64,000 nt of DNA from Pseudomonas sp. Fl4BN1 (GCF_009908285.1 NZ_JAAARM010000033.1:1-64000), one strand, 5' to 3'; counted from the stretch's first letter, positions 43,955 to 53,616 are shown. Notes: a model not told the origin generated them from the sequence alone. Translations and numbers: made by a program.

Positions 43955-46420
43955 ATGCCTTACCAGACCACTGCATCCATTTTGAACCTGGGCAGCGCCG
44001 CCCGGCGCCGCGCCTTTGTCGCACTGCTGGCCGTAGCCCCGGTGTTGCCGGGCATCGCCCAGGGCGACAGCAGCAGCCAGAGCCAGGCACGCAACTACCA
44101 GATCGCCGCGGGTAACCTCGACCAGGTCCTGAACCGCTTCGCCAGCACTGCGGGGATTCTCCTGTCGGTGGATGCGAGCCTGACCGCCGGCAAGCACAGC
44201 GCTGGCCTGCAGGGCCGCTATGAGGTCGCCCAGGGCTTGCAGGCGTTGCTTGCCGGTAGCGGCTTGCAGGCCGTGCAGAGCGGTTCCAGCTGGGGCTTGC
44301 AAGCGGTGGCCGAGGACGGCGCCCTGCAACTGGCGCCGACCCGCATCGGTGCGATGCAGAACGATGAGAGTGCCTGGGGCGCCGTACCGGGGATCGTCGC
44401 CAAGCGCAGCGCCACCGGGAGCAAGACCGACTCGGCGCTGGTAGAGATACCGCAGACCATCAACGTGATCGGCGCCAAGGAAATCAAGGCCCGTGGCGCC
44501 CAGAGCGTGACCGAGGCGCTGCTCTATACCCCGGGCATGACCGGCGGGGGCTTTTCCGACCGGGTGAAAATCTTCGACGAGCCCACCTCCCGTGGCTTTT
44601 CCCCGACCCCGATGTACCTCGATGGCCTGCACCTGCCCTATGGCGGCGGCAGCACTGGTGGCGCCCTGCAGATCGAGCCTTTTTCCCTGGAGCGCATCGA
44701 AGTGCTCAAGGGCCCTGCCTCGGTGCTCTACGGCCAGAACCAGCCGGGGGGCATCGTCAACATGGTCAGCAAGCGCCCCACCGAAACCCCGGTGCATCAA
44801 CTGGTGCTGGAAGCCGGCAGCTATGACCACAAGAGCATCGCCCTGGACCTGGGCGGCCCGCTGGATGAGCAGGGACAGTTCCTCTATCGCCTGACCGGGC
44901 TGGCCAGCGACAGCCAGGACGCCATCGATTACGTCCAGCGCCAGCGCCAGTTCATCGCCCCGAGCCTGACCTGGCGCCCGGACCAGGACACCCAGCTGAC
45001 GGTGTTTGCCCAGTTCCAGAAGGACAACGACGTACCCGAGGCCCAGGGCCTGCCCAGCGTCGGCACGGTGTTCGCCAACCCCAACGGCAAGATCGACCGC
45101 GACCTGTTTCTCGGCGAGCCCGGGGTCAATGCCTACGATCGCGACCAGTTCGTCCTGGGCTACGAGTTTTCCCATCGCCTCAACGATGTCTGGACCCTGA
45201 AGCAGAACGCCCGCTACGCCGACGTCGATGACCGTTACCGCGCGCCGCTGCACGGCTACAAGTTCGTCGCCAATCCCAAGACCGGGCTCAACGACCAGCG
45301 CTACATGACTCGCTACGGGGTCGACTGGAAGCAGCACAACAAGGTCCTCGGCGTGGATAACATCGCCCAGGCCGAGTTCGACACCGGGCCGTTCAGCCAT
45401 ACCCTGTTGGTAGGGCTGGATTACTACCACTACAATTCGAAATTCCACGGCAAGTACGACTACAACCCGCCGATCCTCGACATGTTCACCCCGACTTACG
45501 GCCAGTCGCTGAATTTCGGCAGCCCTTACCAATGGGACAACACCATCATCCAGACTGGCCTGTACGTGCAGGACCAGATCAAGTACGAGAAGTGGGTGCT
45601 GGTGCTGGGCGGTCGCAACGATTGGGCGGAAACCGATAACAAGGTGCCGCTCGGTGGTGGCCATACCAACGCCAAGAGCCAGTCCTTTACCGGGCGCGGG
45701 GGGCTGGTGTACCTGTTCGACAATGGGTTGGCGCCCTTTGTCAGCTATTCGGAATCCTTCCTGCCGTTGAGTGGCACCAGTGTGCAGGGTGGCGCTTTCG
45801 AACCGTCCAGCGGCAAGCAGTACGAAGTGGGGGTGAAGTTCCAGCCTCCGGGCCAGGAGAGTTTCGTCCAGGTATCGGCCTACCAACTGGATCAGGAGAA
45901 CATCCTGACCTCCGACCTGGCCAACCCCGGATTCAGTATCCAGAGTGGCGCACTGCGCTCCCGGGGGATCGAGCTTGAAGCCAAGGCCAGCCTCAGTGAG
46001 TCGCTGGACGTGATTGCCTCGGCGTCGCGCAACGACATCAAATACACCAAGGACAATGACGGGCGCGAAGGGCGTCATCCGGCAGGAATGCCGCCGTTGA
46101 CCGCGTCGCTGTGGCTCAACTACACGATTCTCGGCGACACGCCTCTGGCGGGCCTGGGAGCGGGAGTGGGGACACGCTACGTCAAGGGCAGCTATGGCAC
46201 CGACTACGACGGTGCCTTCCAGATTCCGTCCTACACCGTGTACGACGCCAGCCTGTCCTACGACCTTGAAAAGTCGCCGTTGCAACTCAAGGGCGTAAAG
46301 CTGGCGCTGAACGTGAAGAACCTCACCGACAAGACCTACGTCGCCAACTGCACCAGCATCTGGGACTGCTACTACGGCGAAGGGCGGACCATGGTCTCGA
46401 GCCTGACGTATGACTGGTAA
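43955..46420 (+). CDS. TonB-dependent siderophore receptor with STN domain (second)
   Basis: About 821 residues. A signal peptide ends near PGIAQG. The STN domain follows (YQIAAGNLDQVLNRFASTAG, YEVAQGLQALLAGSG), then the plug (EIPQTINVIGAKEIKARGAQ, IEVLKGPASVLYGQNQPGGI) and a barrel that ends in YDW. As in the first receptor there is a Cys pair near the end (VANCTSIWDCYYGEGR), typical of hydroxamate-type receptors. ATG 43955 is preferred over 43940 because GGGGAG lies at good distance before it. It has no PepSY partner. The ligand is not known. Confidence 0.88.
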   Translation: MPYQTTASILNLGSAARRRAFVALLAVAPVLPGIAQGDSSSQSQARNYQIAAGNLDQVLNRFASTAGILLSVDASLTAGKHSAGLQGRYEVAQGLQALLAGSGLQAVQSGSSWGLQAVAEDGALQLAPTRIGAMQNDESAWGAVPGIVAKRSATGSKTDSALVEIPQTINVIGAKEIKARGAQSVTEALLYTPGMTGGGFSDRVKIFDEPTSRGFSPTPMYLDGLHLPYGGGSTGGALQIEPFSLERIEVLKGPASVLYGQNQPGGIVNMVSKRPTETPVHQLVLEAGSYDHKSIALDLGGPLDEQGQFLYRLTGLASDSQDAIDYVQRQRQFIAPSLTWRPDQDTQLTVFAQFQKDNDVPEAQGLPSVGTVFANPNGKIDRDLFLGEPGVNAYDRDQFVLGYEFSHRLNDVWTLKQNARYADVDDRYRAPLHGYKFVANPKTGLNDQRYMTRYGVDWKQHNKVLGVDNIAQAEFDTGPFSHTLLVGLDYYHYNSKFHGKYDYNPPILDMFTPTYGQSLNFGSPYQWDNTIIQTGLYVQDQIKYEKWVLVLGGRNDWAETDNKVPLGGGHTNAKSQSFTGRGGLVYLFDNGLAPFVSYSESFLPLSGTSVQGGAFEPSSGKQYEVGVKFQPPGQESFVQVSAYQLDQENILTSDLANPGFSIQSGALRSRGIELEAKASLSESLDVIASASRNDIKYTKDNDGREGRHPAGMPPLTASLWLNYTILGDTPLAGLGAGVGTRYVKGSYGTDYDGAFQIPSYTVYDASLSYDLEKSPLQLKGVKLALNVKNLTDKTYVANCTSIWDCYYGEGRTMVSSLTYDW

Positions 46421-46433
46421 GGCGTAGCGGATT

Positions 46434-46499
46434 TTCGCCGGCAAGCCGGCTCCTGCAAAAACGGCAAACTCTGTAGGAGCTGGCTTGCCAGCGAAAGCG
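46434..46499. repeat. REP pair between convergent genes
   Basis: TTCGCCGGCAAGCCGGCTCC and the inverted GTAGGAGCTGGCTTGCCAGC lie between the receptor stop and the end of the convergent DUF3142 gene. It probably serves as a transcription stop for both. Confidence 0.85.
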
Positions 46500-46520
46500 G
46501 CCGTCAGGCGCGTCCCGCGC

Positions 46521-47237
46521 TCAAGGATTCTGCAAAAACACCACATACCCCTTGAACCAGGGACTGTCGCGCAGCGCCTGCGGCTCCTGCCAGTCACCGC
46601 CCTGGATCAGGCCGACCTTGTAGGGCAGGCCCATGCGATCCAGGCGTGGCAGGTAGGTCGCGTAGCTGGCAATGCTATGGCGGCCCTGGTAGGTCTGCAC
46701 CACCACTTCATCCACCACGCCCTTGAGCTGGCTGATGGCTTGCGGGTCGGCGTTGCTGCCCCAGTCCATCAGGCCGGTGATGCTCAGGCGGTATTGCGGC
46801 GGCAGGCGCTGGCGCAGGTCACGGAGGAAACTCACGTAGCGTTCGAGGTCGCGGGTGCTGCTGTCGAAATCGATCTGTATGCCTGCTACCGAGGTCCCTG
46901 TGGCCTGCCAGCGCTGCACTTGGCCCAGCAGCTGGCGATACAGCGGTTCCGGCCACGCCAGGGTGTGGGCGCGGTAGACCACCCAGACCTGTTCCTGGGG
47001 CAGGCGCGACACCGGCAGCCCCTGTGCAATGAGTTCGACGCCGCGCCCGGGATGGCGCCGCGAGTGACTGATCTGCCCTTGGAGGATGTACAGGGTCCTG
47101 GCCTGGGCCAGCACCGGCTGGGTCTTGACCCCGCTCCACAGCCAGAAAGCGTCGTACTCGGCCGCCTCTACCGCGCCGGCCGCCGGGGTTGCCCACCACA
47201 GCCAGAGCGGCAGCAGGCAGTAGCCCAGGCGCTTCAC
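46521..47237 (-). CDS. Secreted DUF3142 protein, TIM-barrel-like
   Basis: About 238 residues. A signal peptide (KRLGYCLLPLWLWWATPAAG) precedes a soluble domain with YDAFWLWSGV, LYILQGQIS, QVWVVYRAHTL and AGIQIDFDSSTRDLERYVSF. The IQIDFDS strand-end with acidic residues resembles the DxxD-type active-site strand of GH18-like barrels, and LSITGLMDWG and VVQTYQG read like later barrel strands. This suggests a sugar-binding or hydrolytic role, but that is inference. GTG 47237 follows the stop of the upstream gene by two bases; a GTG at 47270 would add a non-signal-like stretch. It is co-transcribed with the gene at 47240-49432. Confidence 0.78.
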   Translation of the reverse strand: MKRLGYCLLPLWLWWATPAAGAVEAAEYDAFWLWSGVKTQPVLAQARTLYILQGQISHSRRHPGRGVELIAQGLPVSRLPQEQVWVVYRAHTLAWPEPLYRQLLGQVQRWQATGTSVAGIQIDFDSSTRDLERYVSFLRDLRQRLPPQYRLSITGLMDWGSNADPQAISQLKGVVDEVVVQTYQGRHSIASYATYLPRLDRMGLPYKVGLIQGGDWQEPQALRDSPWFKGYVVFLQNP

Positions 47238-47239
47238 GC

Positions 47240-49432
47240 TTACCAGTAGTAACGCTGTGACTGCCCCCACGGGGTATCTCCCAGCTTGGTCTTCAACTGG
47301 CGGAACCAGGCCTTGCGCACCGCAGGCTCGACGCCCTTGCCGCCACAGTTGTTATGACCGGAAGAGGCATAGCAGTTGATGGCACGGTACAAGGCATAGG
47401 AGCGCTCATCACTGTTGGCCTTGGGGTTGTTGATCACCACTTGATAACCATCGAGTCGCGAAAAGGGCTTGCCCGGGAAAGTGTCAGCGGTGCCGCCCAG
47501 GGACTGGGCGTCAGGCGGGGTGTCCAGGGGCATGCGGTCGAAGCCGTTGAGGCGCATGAACTCACCGAGACAGAGCAGCCCGATCGGGCTTTTCGGATCC
47601 TGTTGCAGGGTTGCGGCGGTGTCCTTGATGCTCGGGCACGCGTAGTCGGATGTGTCGCTGCTGGCTGGCTTGCCGTACCACTGGAATACCGCCAGTGAGG
47701 GGCCATAGTCGAAGAGGTAGCCCAAGCCGCGACTGAGTTGTTCCTCGGGCAGCGGGATGGGCTGTCGCTTGAAGTCTTCGCCGAAGGCTGCGTACTGGCC
47801 GCGGGTCAGGTCTTTGTACAGCAGGACGAACCAGGCGGTGTTGCGCTCAGTGGCGGAGTCGGCCCGCTGTGCCTGTTGGCGCAGCAGTTTGGGAGAGGCC
47901 ACCTGACGCAGGAGAATGTCGCGGACCTGGGTCGTCTTGATCGGCGAGTCGGCGGCGAACACCTTGGCCAGTTGCCCGCTGCGCTCGTAGTTGAAGGCCA
48001 GGGCCAGTTCCAGCTGTTCCCGTTGCAGGGGCTGCTTGGCCAGGGGCAGCAATTGCAGCCACAGCGCTTCGGCGCCTTTCCAATCCTTCTGGGCCTGCAG
48101 GGCCAGGCCGCGCAGGGTCTGCTGGCTGAAGCTCAGGTAGTCCAGTTGCGCTGGAAGCTGGGTCGGCAGTTGCTTGAGCGCTGCGGCCGGTTGCTGCTCG
48201 ACATACAGGCTGAAGGCCGCCTGCAGATAGTCGAACAACGCCGGTTGCCCTTCGAACAGGCTTTTCTGCTGTTGCAGGGCTTCCCGGGTCAGCGCTGGAG
48301 GCGATTCGCTGCGCATGCGCATCAGGTCTCTGACCGCCAGTAGCAGCGGGGCCTGGAAGTTGTCGTCGGAAGTGCTCAGCAGTTTGTAGTCGACCTCTTC
48401 CACCACGTCTTCCAGGCTCATGTTGCGTGGGGTGCCCGGAGCCTGGGTCAACTGGCGGGAATAGTCTTCGGCCAGGGCCTGGAAATCCCCCTCCAGCCAG
48501 TGCACGCGCCGGATCAGGCCCTTGGCGGACACGGCATAACGTCCCTGTGGATAAGCTTTCAGATAGGCCTCGAAACCGCTTCCGGCCTGTTGCAGGACGG
48601 TTTTGTCCACATGCTCCAGGCTGACCATGTTCCATTCATCGAAGGCGTTCTGTTGGGCCAGGTTAAGCGTGGTGCGCGGGCTCATGTAGGCCGCCGTCTC
48701 GGCCAGCCAGGGCTGGGCATTGTCCTTGAGGGCGGCAAAACCGTTGCCGGCGTCGCTGAAGCGGCCGCTATAGAAGTCGGCGGCGGCCTGCAGGTAGCTG
48801 GCGAACGCCTTGGCCCCTGCCGAGTTGAGGTTGCCCGGCAGCAGCCTGCTCATCTCGCTGGCGTTCCAGTCGCAGCTGGCCAGCAGTTGCACCCTGGCCT
48901 CGGCCAGGGCCTGGCGTTCCTCCTGGCTTAGTTGGGCCTCGTTGAGCTGTTCGACAAACGCCAGGGCGCTGGTGTCCGAGTTGCTGCGACAGCGGCTACC
49001 TTCGCCGGACAAAAAGCCGTCCCCGGCGGTTTCCTTGCTATCGCGCCTCAAGCCCAGGGCCTGCAGTTGGCTGTCGAGCTGCTCGGTGGCGGGCGTTGGG
49101 CCGGCCTTGGGCGCGCTGCCGGAATCGCTTTCGGGGTCCGCCGGACGCAGGCGATACGCGGGGAAGGGCACGGGGCCGAAACCCAGGCCCAGGCCATCCT
49201 TGGTCAAGGCCCGGGGCGTCAACGGCAGGCTGCCCTGATCGGCCAGTAGCAGGCGCAGGTTGACCCGGCTGTCATTGCCGGGGTTGAGGAAGGGCAGGTT
49301 GCCGCAGGCGTCCAACTGGTTGGAATAGAGCTTCCAGCTCGGGAAGCACATGTCATCTGAGCTGGCCTGGGCGAGGGTGGTACACAAGGTGCCCAGGACC
49401 AAAGTCAATGATGGGAGAAGAGCGATACGCAC
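47240..49432 (-). CDS. Secreted 730-aa protein of unknown function, helical-repeat type
   Basis: A signal peptide ends near LAQA (residues 1-23). A Cys-containing start (DDMCFPSWKLYSNQLDACGN) follows, then a Pro-rich stretch (FGPVPFPAYRLRPADPES), then a long mostly helical part of about 550 residues rich in Leu, Gln and Ala (FVEQLNEAQLSQEERQALAE, FEAYLKAYPQGRYAVSAKGL). The pattern suggests a TPR-like solenoid, and the segment around YLKAYPQGRYA is reminiscent of BamD/YfiO-type repeats. No catalytic motif was seen. It is probably periplasmic and pairs with the DUF3142 gene two bases downstream. I do not recognise a named family. Confidence 0.72.
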   Translation of the reverse strand: MRIALLPSLTLVLGTLCTTLAQASSDDMCFPSWKLYSNQLDACGNLPFLNPGNDSRVNLRLLLADQGSLPLTPRALTKDGLGLGFGPVPFPAYRLRPADPESDSGSAPKAGPTPATEQLDSQLQALGLRRDSKETAGDGFLSGEGSRCRSNSDTSALAFVEQLNEAQLSQEERQALAEARVQLLASCDWNASEMSRLLPGNLNSAGAKAFASYLQAAADFYSGRFSDAGNGFAALKDNAQPWLAETAAYMSPRTTLNLAQQNAFDEWNMVSLEHVDKTVLQQAGSGFEAYLKAYPQGRYAVSAKGLIRRVHWLEGDFQALAEDYSRQLTQAPGTPRNMSLEDVVEEVDYKLLSTSDDNFQAPLLLAVRDLMRMRSESPPALTREALQQQKSLFEGQPALFDYLQAAFSLYVEQQPAAALKQLPTQLPAQLDYLSFSQQTLRGLALQAQKDWKGAEALWLQLLPLAKQPLQREQLELALAFNYERSGQLAKVFAADSPIKTTQVRDILLRQVASPKLLRQQAQRADSATERNTAWFVLLYKDLTRGQYAAFGEDFKRQPIPLPEEQLSRGLGYLFDYGPSLAVFQWYGKPASSDTSDYACPSIKDTAATLQQDPKSPIGLLCLGEFMRLNGFDRMPLDTPPDAQSLGGTADTFPGKPFSRLDGYQVVINNPKANSDERSYALYRAINCYASSGHNNCGGKGVEPAVRKAWFRQLKTKLGDTPWGQSQRYYW

Positions 49433-49818
49433 GAATTATCCTTAATCCAGAGGGCCTGGAGGGCGGGTCCCGAAGTGGGGAAAATCATACAGAAGGAGCC
49501 GCTTCGTACCTACGTGCTCGGTTAAAGATTCCGGCGCTTTGTACCGTCGGTCGTGATAGTGCCGCGCGCATGCACTGGCGGCCTATCCGTTGCTTGACGC
49601 TATCGGTTGTTGCCGTAGGCTGCGATCCTGTTTCTGGGGGCAGGGCAGGAGTGTTTAGGCACTTGCGTGAGCGCTGTGAGGGCACGCCCGGGGCGCGTCC
49701 ACTACGCTCTCGATGGCATTGGTAGCGCCGACGTGCCTGGCCTTTGCGGTTTTTCAGGCAAAAGAAGATGCTGTGGAGGCTGAGCACGGCGAGGTCATGC
49801 AGGTAATGGGGAGGAGCA
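49433..49818. other. Intergenic stretch, no gene found
   Basis: 386 bases between divergent genes. It should hold promoters for both. A short piece near 49612-49630 (TTGCCGTAGGCTGCGATC) looks like a remnant of the GCCGCAGGCTGCGATC repeat family of pseudomonads. A 100-codon minus-strand reading frame here is Arg/Ser/Pro-rich and lacks a ribosome site, so it is not called. Confidence 0.5.
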
Positions 49819-51438
49819 ATGGAATTTCGTAGAGCGCCGGAGTTGATCGGGCGTTTGGATGGGTCCGTCCCGGTTCGTCAGGGCAAGGGAGTCCAGGGGC
49901 TGATTCGCCTGGTGCTCGACTATTGGCTGCTGCCGGTTTTGCTATTGGCCGCGTTTACCAGGTTTTATGACCTGACCGCTGCAGCTATCTGGGGAGATGA
50001 AGGTTCCAGTCTGTTGCTCAGTCAGTACTCCTTGGGCGAGATCTGGTTCCACGCGGCCCACGACGTGCACCCGCCGCTGTATTTCATGCTGTTGCATGGC
50101 TGGATCGAACTGTTTGGCGACGGCATTTTTTCGGTCCGCACCTTCAGTGCGCTACCGGGGATCGTTACAGTGGGCCTGGGTGTCTGGCTGGTAGCGTTGG
50201 TCGCCACTCGTCGTGCAGCGATTCTCGCCGGGGTGCTGCTGGCCTTGTTGCCCACTGCCGTGCGTTATAGCCAGGAAGTACGCATGTACGCCTTGCTGGG
50301 CATGCTGCTGCTGGGCGCGACCCTGGCTCTGGTGTATTGGGTCCGCCAGCCGCAGCGTTGGCGCTACCTGGTGATTTACACACTGTTGATGAGCCTGGCG
50401 TTCTATACCCACTACTTCACGGCGTTCTGCGTGCTGGCGCACTGGCTGTACCTGGCGCTGCCAGGGCTGCGCAGCGAAAACGGCGCGCGCTTGCTGGGGC
50501 GTCCGAGCTGGTGGTTGGCCAACGCGGCGATTGTCTTGCTGTACCTGCCCTGGGTTCCGGAATTGCTGGACCTGCTGCGGCACATGGACGAGTTGAAGGC
50601 CAATGGCGATGTGGGTTGGGAGCCACCGGTTACCTGGTCATCGCTGCCGGCGATGGTCTGGCAATTGCTGATCCAGGATGAAGGCGACAGCCTGCCCGGG
50701 CCACTGTTCATCGGTATGCCCCTGCTGTTGCTGGCGGTCAGCGCGCTCCTCGCGTGGCGCGATAACCTTCCCCACAGGTTTGGCGGGTTGCTGGTGAGCT
50801 TCAGTCTGTTGCCGCTGTTCCTGGTGTTCGCGGTGTCGTTCATCTCCCCGGTATTCATCGAGCGTTACTTGACGGCCTACGCCCTGGGCCTGCCGATGAT
50901 CATGGCGATCGTCATCGACCGCTGGCTCAAGACGGCGCGAATCGCCGCTATTGCGCTGCTGGTGCTGTTTGTCAGCCTGGAAGGGGTCGGCCTGAAAAAC
51001 AACATCGATGTCGACGTCAATGACCAGATCAGCGTGATGGTCGACTTCGTCAATACCCACTATGCCCCGGGAGACCGCATTGTCATCAGCGACATGCTCT
51101 GGTACCTGAGCTACGTCTACTACAACCGCACCGATGCCGAGCCGATGCTCTATACGCCGCCGTTGCCGGATGGGGCTTCCAGCCGACCGAATAGCTACGG
51201 TTTCGGCACGCTGGTGAGCGAGACGGATGAAGTCTACCTGGATCGGTTGACCGCGCTACCGGTGGGCAGCGGCCGCATCTGGCTGGTAGGGACCGATGAT
51301 CAACCCGAGGAGTTCGCCCCCTTGCCGGCGGGTTGGCACAAGGTCAGTGAGCTGGCCGCGGGCAACACCCGTGCGCGCTTGTTCGTTCTCTGCGGTTCGG
51401 CGGCGGTTGCGCAGTTTGCCAGCGTGCAGTGCCCTTGA
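49819..51438 (+). CDS. GT-C membrane glycosyltransferase, PMT/ArnT-like
   Basis: 539 residues with about 10-11 membrane spans. The first periplasmic loop carries the acidic pair IWGDEGSS and the stretch AHDVHPPLYFMLLHGWIELF, typical of polyprenyl-phosphate sugar transferases of the dolichyl-phosphate mannosyltransferase superfamily. A soluble C-terminal part of about 150 residues follows (YAPGDRIVISDMLWYLSYVY). It should move a sugar from a lipid carrier to a lipid or protein on the outer face of the inner membrane; the acceptor is unknown. GGGGAGGAGC before the ATG is a strong ribosome site. No other glycan genes lie beside it. Confidence 0.85.
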   Translation: MEFRRAPELIGRLDGSVPVRQGKGVQGLIRLVLDYWLLPVLLLAAFTRFYDLTAAAIWGDEGSSLLLSQYSLGEIWFHAAHDVHPPLYFMLLHGWIELFGDGIFSVRTFSALPGIVTVGLGVWLVALVATRRAAILAGVLLALLPTAVRYSQEVRMYALLGMLLLGATLALVYWVRQPQRWRYLVIYTLLMSLAFYTHYFTAFCVLAHWLYLALPGLRSENGARLLGRPSWWLANAAIVLLYLPWVPELLDLLRHMDELKANGDVGWEPPVTWSSLPAMVWQLLIQDEGDSLPGPLFIGMPLLLLAVSALLAWRDNLPHRFGGLLVSFSLLPLFLVFAVSFISPVFIERYLTAYALGLPMIMAIVIDRWLKTARIAAIALLVLFVSLEGVGLKNNIDVDVNDQISVMVDFVNTHYAPGDRIVISDMLWYLSYVYYNRTDAEPMLYTPPLPDGASSRPNSYGFGTLVSETDEVYLDRLTALPVGSGRIWLVGTDDQPEEFAPLPAGWHKVSELAAGNTRARLFVLCGSAAVAQFASVQCP

Positions 51439-51452
51439 AGCAGGTGCGGCAG

Positions 51453-51475
51453 CCCTGGTGCAGGACGCACCGGGG
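51453..51475. terminator. Hairpin between convergent genes
   Basis: CCCTGGTGC pairs with GCACCGGGG (one G-T pair) around AGGAC. There is no T-run; it was called because of its place between two convergent stops. Confidence 0.4.
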
Positions 51476-51494
51476 CGAGCCTGCGGGTGCCGGC

Positions 51495-52253
51495 TCAAGG
51501 TCTTGAGGACAGGTCCGCCATGCCCTTGAGCAGTTCTATGGGCAGTGGGAAGACAATGGTCGAACTCTTGTCCCCTGCGATCGCGCCCAGGGTCTGCATG
51601 TAGCGCAACTGCATCGCGCCGGGCTGGCGGCCGAGCATCTCTGCTGCCTGCATGAGTTTTTCCGAGGCCTGCAACTCGCCTTCGGCGTGGATCACCTTGG
51701 CCCGCCGCTCACGTTCGGCCTCGGCCTGTTTGGCGATAGCCCGGACCATGGACTCATTGAGATCGACATGTTTGATCTCGACGTTCGCCACTTTGATGCC
51801 CCAGGCATCGGTCTGCGCATCCAGCACCTGTTGGATGTCGAGGTTGAGGCGCTCGCGTTCCGCCAGCAGTTCATCCAGCTCATGCTTGCCCAGCACCGCG
51901 CGCAGGGTGGTTTGCGCCAGTTGGCTGGTGGCCATGAGAAAATCTTCAACCTGGATGATGGATTTCTGTGGGTCGAGCACGCGGAAGTACAGCACCGCGT
52001 TGACCTTGACCGAGACGTTGTCACGGGTGATTACGTCTTGCGGCGGCACATCCAGGACCACGGTGCGCAGGTCGACCCGGACCATCTGCTGGACCACCGG
52101 GATCAGCAGGATCAGGCCCGGTCCCTTGACTTGCCAGAAGCGCCCAAGCTGGAACACCACCCCGCGCTCGTACTCGCGCAGGATGCGAAAGGTCGACGCG
52201 GCAAGGGCAATCAACAACGCCAGGCATGCACCGAATAGCCATTGTCCAATCAT
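51495..52253 (-). CDS. Slipin/stomatin-like SPFH-domain membrane protein
   Basis: 252 residues. One N-terminal membrane span (GACLALLIALAASTFRIL) is followed by the SPFH/Band 7 domain: EYERGVVFQLGRFWQVKGPG, LRTVVLDVPPQDVITRDNVS, VNAVLYFRV and RAVLGKHELDELLAERERLN. An Ala/Glu-rich coiled coil (AIAKQAEAERERRAKVIHAE) and a short end with FPLPIELL follow. Slipins form ring-like membrane scaffolds. Its ATG lies one base past the stop of the NfeD gene, with AGGAGG inside the end of that gene. In archaea the NfeD protease cuts the partner stomatin, so the two likely act together. Confidence 0.93.
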   Translation of the reverse strand: MIGQWLFGACLALLIALAASTFRILREYERGVVFQLGRFWQVKGPGLILLIPVVQQMVRVDLRTVVLDVPPQDVITRDNVSVKVNAVLYFRVLDPQKSIIQVEDFLMATSQLAQTTLRAVLGKHELDELLAERERLNLDIQQVLDAQTDAWGIKVANVEIKHVDLNESMVRAIAKQAEAERERRAKVIHAEGELQASEKLMQAAEMLGRQPGAMQLRYMQTLGAIAGDKSSTIVFPLPIELLKGMADLSSRP

Positions 52254-52254
52254 T

Positions 52255-53616
52255 TCATCCTCCTCGTGACGCTGCTTCGGCAGGCGTCACTTCCAAGAGC
52301 AGCCCCTTGCGTGCCACCACCCGTACCCGTAGCCCGGTGCTCAGAGGCGTGGCGCTTGCGACTTGCCAATGCTCACCTTGCAACAGCACCCGGCCGGCAT
52401 AGGCGTTGCCGGGCTGCACGCTGTTGATCGGGGTGAGGCTGCCCACCAGCCCGGCATCGCCGCTGACCGTGGGGCGTCGTCTGGACCTGATGGCCAGGCC
52501 GGCCAATGCCACCAGGACGATGGCGCTGAGCAGCGCCAGGCCGATGATCAGGGGCAGGGGGATGCCGTACCCCGGCACGTCGGTGTCGATGAGAATCACC
52601 GAGCCGACGACAAAGGCGGCGATGCCGCCCAAGCCGATCACACCGAAGGTCGGCAGGAAGGCTTCGGCCACCATCAAGCCGATGCCCAGCAGAATCAATG
52701 CCACGCCGGCGTAGTTCACAGGCAGCAGTTGCATCGCATACAGCCCCAGCAACAGGCAGATCCCGCCCAGTACCCCGGGCAGGGTGGTGCCGGGATTGAC
52801 GAATTCGAAGAACAGTCCATACACGCCGATCATCATCAGAATCATCGCGATGCTGGGATGGGTGATGACCGACAGCAGCCGGGTGCGCCAGTCGGGGTCG
52901 TGCTGGATCAGTGCCGCCCCCTGGGTATGCAACTGCACCTCATGCCCTGCGCCCACCAGAGTCTTGCCGTCGGCTTGCTTGAGCAGGCTGTCGAGATCGT
53001 TGGCCACATAGTCCACGACTTTGATGTTGAGTGCTTCCTGGGCCGAGAGGGTGACGGCCTCACGTACGGCTTGCTCAGCCCACTCGACATTGCGCCCGCG
53101 CAGTTGCGCCAGGCTGCGGATGTAGGCGGCCGCGTCGTTTATTTGCTTGAGCTCCAGGCTGCTGTGGCTGGCGTTGGTGGGCGGGTTGTGGGTGTTTGGT
53201 GCTGCGCTGGGCGGCTCCGGCAGGAGGCCGAGTTGCACCGGTGTCGCCGCGCCCAGGTTGGTGCCTGGGGTCATGGCCGCAATGTGGCTGGCATAGAGAA
53301 TGTAGGTCCCGGCACTGGCGGCCCGAGCACCGCTGGGGGCGACGAAACTGGCCACTGGCACGGGGCTGGCGAGAATGGCCTGGATGATGGTGCGCATCGA
53401 TGTATCGAGGCCGCCCGGTGTGTCGAGGCGGATCACCACCAGTTGCGCATGTTCATCGGCGGCCTGGTTCAAGCCTCGTACCAGGTAATCAGCACTGGCG
53501 GGAGTAATCACGTCGCTGACCGTCAGCACCACCACCGGGTCCACAGCCTGGGCGGCTCCGGCGCTTGATCCGATCAGCAGTCCCAACCACAACGCTAGCC
53601 AGCCACCTCTGTTCAT
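52255..53616 (-). CDS. NfeD-family membrane serine protease (ClpP class)
   Basis: 453 residues. After a signal peptide comes a ClpP-like protease domain: VVIRLDTPGGLDTSMRTI, FVAPSGARAASAGTYILYAS with the Ser nucleophile in RAASAGT, and a Lys-containing helix (LELKQINDAAAYIRSLAQLR). Four or more membrane spans lie at about 275-390, and a C-terminal OB-fold (GLVGSLTPINSVQPGNAYAG) ends the protein. It is the long NfeD1b form. ATG 53616 is preceded by GGGAGGT; the upstream in-frame start at 53652 is rejected. It is the first gene of a two-gene unit with the slipin. Confidence 0.93.
   Translation of the reverse strand: MNRGGWLALWLGLLIGSSAGAAQAVDPVVVLTVSDVITPASADYLVRGLNQAADEHAQLVVIRLDTPGGLDTSMRTIIQAILASPVPVASFVAPSGARAASAGTYILYASHIAAMTPGTNLGAATPVQLGLLPEPPSAAPNTHNPPTNASHSSLELKQINDAAAYIRSLAQLRGRNVEWAEQAVREAVTLSAQEALNIKVVDYVANDLDSLLKQADGKTLVGAGHEVQLHTQGAALIQHDPDWRTRLLSVITHPSIAMILMMIGVYGLFFEFVNPGTTLPGVLGGICLLLGLYAMQLLPVNYAGVALILLGIGLMVAEAFLPTFGVIGLGGIAAFVVGSVILIDTDVPGYGIPLPLIIGLALLSAIVLVALAGLAIRSRRRPTVSGDAGLVGSLTPINSVQPGNAYAGRVLLQGEHWQVASATPLSTGLRVRVVARKGLLLEVTPAEAASRGG

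Noticed and set aside
43949..46597. 882-codon frame opposite the second TonB receptor
   Set aside because: It covers the receptor gene and the REP pair after it; no domain is recognisable.
49485..49787. 100-codon minus-strand frame in the 49433-49818 gap
   Set aside because: It has no ribosome site, an Arg/Ser/Pro-rich composition and overlaps a repeat remnant.
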